64,000 bases of DNA from Sphagnum magellanicum (lineage: Eukaryota > Streptophyta > Sphagnopsida > Sphagnales > Sphagnaceae): assembly GCA_021904315.1 (NCBI GenBank), contig CM038920.1:5270001-5334000 (forward strand), in the 5' to 3' direction. Within the stretch, counting starts at the first letter, position 1, and every line of letters begins with the position of its first letter. Under the pieces are notes generated by a model. That model saw only the letters and a program-made list of their open reading frames with translations, searched no databases and was not told the origin of the DNA. The translations under genes were made by a program, and so were the position numbers. This document shows, one piece after another, positions 59,721 through 64,000 of this stretch.

Positions 59721-62700
59721 TTACAACTTCTGTGATGGTTGTTCTCCATTCAAAACTGTCTGAACTGCTGCAAGAACCACTGGTTTCAGTTTCTTGTTGG
59801 TTGCAACTATGCCCCTCTCCAAATCCAAAAACCTTCCTTTTGAGAAGTCCAAAGATTTCCCTGCTGCATCAAAAACAGCACCTCCTGCCTCTACAAATCA
59901 ACACATCAAGTAAACATAGTGAACGTCCAATCAACAATCAAGTACAGGATAGGGCATTATTTCTTCCATTTCACAAAACTGATGCCATAATATCATTCAC
60001 TATCAGTTTTCTTGAGGGTGCATACCTGTGATAACAATTGACCCAGCTGCATGATCCCATATTTTCTCACGATACCCAGGATGAGGAAATCGGAGGTAGA
60101 TAACTGCATCTCCTCTGGCCATAGCCCCATACTTGGCCTGGCTATCAATCCTCACTGGGGGGGCGGTCACTCCCAATACCTACACAATGAACGACAACAC
60201 TTCCAACCTCACATTTGACAGCAATGACCGGCTGTTGAAAAGATAAGATTGCCCAGATAAGAGGGCCACCTTTTAGCTGTCACACTAAGAGGGACGACCG
60301 CCCATGACTGTCCAGACTTGCTCACTTATGGTTTGGAGTTTAGACCAGAAAAGTGGACCATCTGTGAATCCAGACATTATATGTCCTTGTCAGTGTGACC
60401 ACCTATTGCTGTCCATTTTGCTCATTCATGATTCGAAGCATCCGGACAAGAGGGAAACCTCTTGAGTCAGACTTCAATTCTTCAGGTGAGAGTAACCAGT
60501 CACTGTGATGAACCTGGTAACCAAGCACTAAATGTGTAATTAAACAAGGGGGAGGAGGCTTACTCGTGCAATATTGGCTGTAAGGCTCTGATTAGAATGT
60601 GCATTTTCATAAGACTCACAAAATGTAGCCCATGCTGGATCCTCCACATTACTCACATACACCTGCCACATCCCACATGTCATCCCACTGCACCATTTAT
60701 AAAAATTAAAAGGTACTTCAAAATATATGGTGTAATTGATGCTTAAGACAATTCCTTACAAAAAAGTCAAAGCAATAAAGTCATCCAGTACTTTCTCCAG
60801 ATGGAGTCCTCTCACAAAGCCTACTACTCTGTGACTGCCACTTCAACTTTGCAAAAAAATAGAAAACTACTTGATGATGTACCTGTTGTGGCTGCAGTTT
60901 CCCATCAAGTGACTGCACAAAAGTGCCAGCACCTTTGCTTGCAGTGAAAAGGCACCCAACTGGTTCATTTGAATCCTTGGGTACACCATGAGCAATTGAT
61001 GTCATTGGTAAATTGGGACACCCAAGCACCCCTACTACTATTTCTCCATTTTCCAAGAGTCCCAAAGCAACTGCATATTGATCCCCTCTCACGAACCTGG
61101 ATCATTTGAGTTTGGAACCCTCTTTAGAAGAGAGAACAAAAAAAACCTTCAATGTAGGTGGACAGAAAGGTCACTAAATTTTCCATTGCCTCAAAGATTT
61201 GGTGCTGGAAGTTGTCTGTAGGTTATTTTGGCAAAGCAACAGCCATCAGTTTCATGAGTTGTGCCATTTTACTACTGCCTTGGCAGAACATTGGTAGGAA
61301 CACCATTGAAACAATCTATCCAAATTGCAACTATTTGCAAAAAAGAGAGGAACAAAATTTCTACATCTGTACCAGTTATCAGATTGTCAACTTGGCTACA
61401 CAGAAGTCCCTAGCAGCATAATGGTACTTCATGAACTCAGTATGCACTTTGTGAAATTCCCCTTTTCCTAACAACATCAAGGAAGTGTATCTTCAGAATC
61501 AGTCAGTGTTCCAGTAAGATATACTGACAAAACATTTAGTCTTACCCTCGTGTTCCATCAATTGGATCCAGGACCCAATGACGACCTGTTGCACCACCCT
61601 TGGACCTGCCCTTATCAATGGCGAGCAGTACATCCTTAGTGGTCAACGGTGCAGCATCTAGGGTAGAATCTGCTGCAATGGTGTCATTTACAAGTTGAGT
61701 GATGCGAGTGAGCATTGCTGCTCCTGTCTCTGTTCCAAGGTCCTCGGAATCCTGCCAGTGAAGATGTAAAAAGAGAAAAAATGTGATCATGACATTACCT
61801 ACTTGACATGTTGTGCTGGCAATTGCATCTAGGGAAACAAAAAAGACCTCAGTGATTCATTCATACCTCTTCAGCAACCAATGAAAATGAGCCAGCCGGT
61901 AGTTCCCGCTCCAGAGCCCAGCTGACAAGCGCCTGTGAGCCTTCAACAGAAAACAGAGGGTGCCACATTTTGCTTCATACAGTGAATGAAGCAATCTTCT
62001 CAAAAGTTTATGAGTTCCAGTTTCGGGTTCAGTTTCAGGGTTAGGGTATTGTGAGCACACATACACAATGTAACATAACCTAATGTAAGATAAACTTGTG
62101 TATTGAAAGTGTACCATAGTCAGCAACTGTGACAGGCGAGTCATCAGATTTGGATTGTGTCTCTTTTGCCAACAATCCCCTCTGCACTGACTGCATCAAC
62201 AAAAGGAAGGTAGGTATGTCATAAAAAAATCAGAATCGTGTATATGTGTCAATCACCTGTAAGAGCATCCCTAGTGGTGCTCAGTATGTGACCCTGCAAA
62301 AATACTTCTCACATCCAAGTTTAGTTATTTACTTTCTTGCAACCCCACCCCTAAGACTGAAACTGAGACTGCAAACAGGTGAAAGACTACCTAACCAGCT
62401 GGACCAATCAGAAACAGGGAGCAGCAGTCAGTTCATATTCATTTACACTCTTCTCTGGCAGGTGCACAGCTTTGATGTGCATTTTACCAGCCTCAGCAAA
62501 TTGTGCAAATATGCTAAACCATTTTGCTGAGCCAAATCGGCATGTTTTGACTTTTCTTCGTGCAATTTTAATGTGCAGGGTCACGTTCTGAGCACCGCTG
62601 GGGATGCTCTAACTACTACAATCATGGAATTAAAATTCAAAGAACAACAACAACAACAACAAACATGGGTGAGGATCAAACCTGACACAGGCGAGAAGCA

Positions 62701-62750
62701 AGTCGGACGGCGCGAGCAGCCAGCTGCAGATCCTGGCTATAATTACCCAT
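59721..62750 (-). CDS. SAL1: 3'(2'),5'-bisphosphate nucleotidase / inositol polyphosphate 1-phosphatase, complete, 8 exons
   Basis: Exons in transcript order are 62750-62682, 62190-62115, 61940-61867, 61751-61546, 61096-60883, 60662-60564, 60179-60026 and 59890-59721. All junctions are GT-AG and the phases sum to 353 aa, the usual SAL1 length. The metal-site motifs of the Li-sensitive phosphatase family are complete: SLVAEED with E72/E73, DPIDGT at 135-140, and WDHAAG with D288. SQAKYGAMARGDA and YLRFPHPGYREKIWDH are also typical. The enzyme removes the 3'-phosphate of PAP to give AMP and can act on inositol 1,4-bisphosphate; in Arabidopsis it controls PAP retrograde signalling from plastids and mitochondria. 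No clear transit peptide is seen with this start (MGNYSQDLQ), so either targeting uses another 5' exon or this form is cytosolic. Intron 1 contains a MITE and a (AAC)n run at about 62643-62661. Intron 6 has a degenerate ~110-bp duplication. Confidence 0.97.
62263..62609. mobile_element. Tourist-like MITE in SAL1 intron 1
   Basis: Terminal inverted repeats begin GAGCATCCC (62263) and end GGGATGCTC (62609). They extend inwards about 36 bp with few mismatches: left through GGTGCTCAG and GTGACCCTGCA to 62298, right the mirror from 62574. TAA flanks both ends (62260-62262 and 62610-62612), a 3-bp target duplication typical of PIF/Harbinger-derived Tourist elements. At 347 bp with no coding capacity it is a non-autonomous element. 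The terminal GAGCATC motif is common in plant MITEs. Confidence 0.88.
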
Positions 62751-62837
62751 TGCAGCTTTTTCTTTTCAGCGCCTGCCTTCCTGCCTGCCCTCTCTGCCTC
62801 TCCCTCTTCTTTGCACCAGACTTGACACTTGCAATTC

Positions 62838-62845
62838 TTATAAAC
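62838..62845 (-). promoter_or_regulatory. Possible TATA box of SAL1
   Basis: The minus strand reads GTTTATAAGA about 90 bp upstream of the start codon, in a locally less AT-rich context, which makes a chance match less likely than elsewhere in the window. Confidence 0.4.
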
Positions 62846-63076
62846 AGATATTGAGGACTTCAGAATGCGCACACTTTGGTGGCCAAAATCCCCAACCCCA
62901 AGACAACCCAAACATCCAATGACTACTCTTATCACAACCTCTGCGTCTGACACAACAAACAACGGAATGATGCCAAATGGAAATGATTGAGTACGGCCCG
63001 GAGCAAGTTTCCTGCAGATTAGGGTTTGTTGATCTGAGCTCATTGACGACGACCAGATCATATCAGATTTCGTGCT

Positions 63077-63179
63077 ACGGAACAGGACGTTGGTGGCCGA
63101 TTCTGCCAGGCAAGCAGTCGCAAGGCAAACCTGGTGGCCGAGAGCCGGCAGAATCGGCCACCAAGCGTCTGTTCCGCAT
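63077..63179. repeat. Long near-perfect inverted repeat (stem-loop) upstream of SAL1
   Basis: A perfect 17-bp arm, TGGTGGCCGATTCTGCC at 63091-63107, pairs with 63147-63163. Pairing extends outwards (CGGAACAG... with ...CTGTTCCG) to about 31 bp per arm with only one or two mismatches, around a 39-nt loop. The loop itself has GGTGGCCGAGAGCCGGCAG, a partial third copy. It lies 330-430 bp upstream of the SAL1 ATG. Confidence 0.9.
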
Positions 63180-63244
63180 CGAAAATAGCAGCTTCCTTAA
63201 GTGAAGTCCTTGAACAGCAGAGGTCCCTCGTTGCCTCCTTGATG

Positions 63245-64000
63245 CTAAGGATCAAGCAAACTCCTTGAGCTTGCTTTCATAGACGATTCTAGTTGAAATC
63301 TGGCAATTGACGCAATTAAAGAATCTTGACTAATGAGGCATCTTAAAGCATGTCCACCCACATTTGGTACATTGACATTTTCTTCACGAAGATTTCTTAA
63401 TGCCAATATTTGATTTGGAGAAATTTTGTTCTGGATTTGGAGACCCAAATTTAATGTTGGAACATGATACTTAAAATCTTTAGATGTAATGAAAAATGAT
63501 TTTTTATTTTAATGTTTTAACCATGGTCGTATTGTAATAAGTGCTTCTTGCTCCAAGGTGGTTATTGTAGGGAAGGGCAAATATGTCAAATGAAATGGAA
63601 TAAACATTTCATCCCCAAATGGTTGAATGAACAAAAACAATTTAAATAGGAAACACCTTTTAAAGTTCCCAAATTATTAATTTTAGAATTAAGTGTAACA
63701 TTTGGTAAATATTTTCCAAAATGTTGGATCAAATGAAAACTTTTATCATTCCCTAGTCTCTCATTTACACTTTACAAGCATAACCAACAAAAAAAATTAG
63801 ATTATGAAAGAAATAGACATTAAACAATGGTAACGAGTTAAATGCGACATTGGGTTCGATGCATTTATAATACAATGCCTAACATGAAAAAAAATTCAAT
63901 TTTTGTTTATTATACCCATATAATGATTAACATTATAAATATCTTTCTTACACAATAATTTCAAAATGATGTTCTAAATTCATATGAAAGTTAAGGTCAC
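63245..64000 (-). other. Decayed coding-like sequence of unknown origin
   Basis: On the minus strand, broken frames read RLGNDKSFHLIQHFGKYLPN near 63760-63700. After a shift they read PFGDEMFIPFHLTYLPFPTI and LEQEALITIRPWLKH at 63630-63515, then YHVPTLNLGLQIQNK and NQILALRNLREENVNVPN to about 63350. The text is protein-like and AT-rich in the manner of the Helitron and OTU remnants, but I do not recognise the family. At least two frame changes or stops show decay. It runs off the right edge. Confidence 0.4.

Noticed and set aside
62630-63061. 143-codon open frame at the SAL1 5' end
   Set aside because: It overlaps SAL1 exon 1 in a different frame; the frame with MGNYSQDLQ joins correctly to exon 2.
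1-64000. Canonical tRNA, rRNA, snoRNA or CRISPR-like arrays
   Set aside because: No cloverleaf, rRNA core or regular spacer-repeat pattern was seen; tandem repeats here are contiguous and degenerate.

Overview
The window is nuclear DNA from a land plant. It is AT-rich and gene-poor: four recognisable host genes with short introns occupy its two ends and its middle, and the remainder is decayed transposable elements and degenerate minisatellites. Low gene density and thorough decay of several element superfamilies suggest a large, repeat-rich genome. The species cannot be fixed from the sequence; a non-flowering vascular plant is possible but unproven.

Layout. 0-1.3 kb (+): the 3' part of a B-box zinc-finger (BBX) gene, with a GC-AG intron. 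4.3-6.1 kb (-): a complete four-exon xyloglucan endotransglucosylase/hydrolase (XTH), 312 aa. 7.8-8.8 kb (-): a retroelement remnant resembling the C-terminal part of a non-LTR reverse transcriptase. 9.7-10.0 kb: tandem fold-back units. 12.7-15.4 kb (-): a broken Helitron Rep gene with a visible HUH motif. 17.5-20.0 kb: a tandem repeat, then a decayed PIF/Harbinger element with a (+) transposase and a (-) Myb-like second ORF. 20.5-21.1 kb and 33.7-34.5 kb: two copies of one dispersed repeat, the second with an insertion. 21.9-28.6 kb: several kilobases of different minisatellite families, one in both orientations. 30.6-32.0 kb (-): a complete three-exon gene for a 302-aa protein with two fused Bet v 1/PR-10/MLP domains. 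37.5-39.0 kb (+): Ty1-copia RT/RNase H remnant and the start of its 3' LTR. 40.4-41.4 kb (+): a pseudogene of a DUF1338 protein (2-oxoadipate dioxygenase/decarboxylase family). 45.8-46.5 kb (+): a broken OTU-protease-like ORF. 49.8 kb: a CACTA-type terminus. 50.4-51.1 kb: another minisatellite. 59.7-62.75 kb (-): a complete eight-exon SAL1/HAL2-type 3'(2'),5'-bisphosphate nucleotidase, 353 aa, with a Tourist-like MITE in intron 1. A 103-bp near-perfect hairpin lies upstream of it, and unassigned decayed coding sequence fills the right edge.

The four host genes do not form a pathway: a transcriptional regulator, a wall-remodelling enzyme, a ligand-binding-fold protein and a phosphonucleotide phosphatase. 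The most distinctive items are the two-domain PR-10 gene, whose central exon is phase-symmetric and carries the back half of domain 1 plus the front half of domain 2; the intronic MITE with intact TIRs and TAA target duplications; the Helitron and OTU remnants; and the hairpin near SAL1. No wholly new biological system could be demonstrated.
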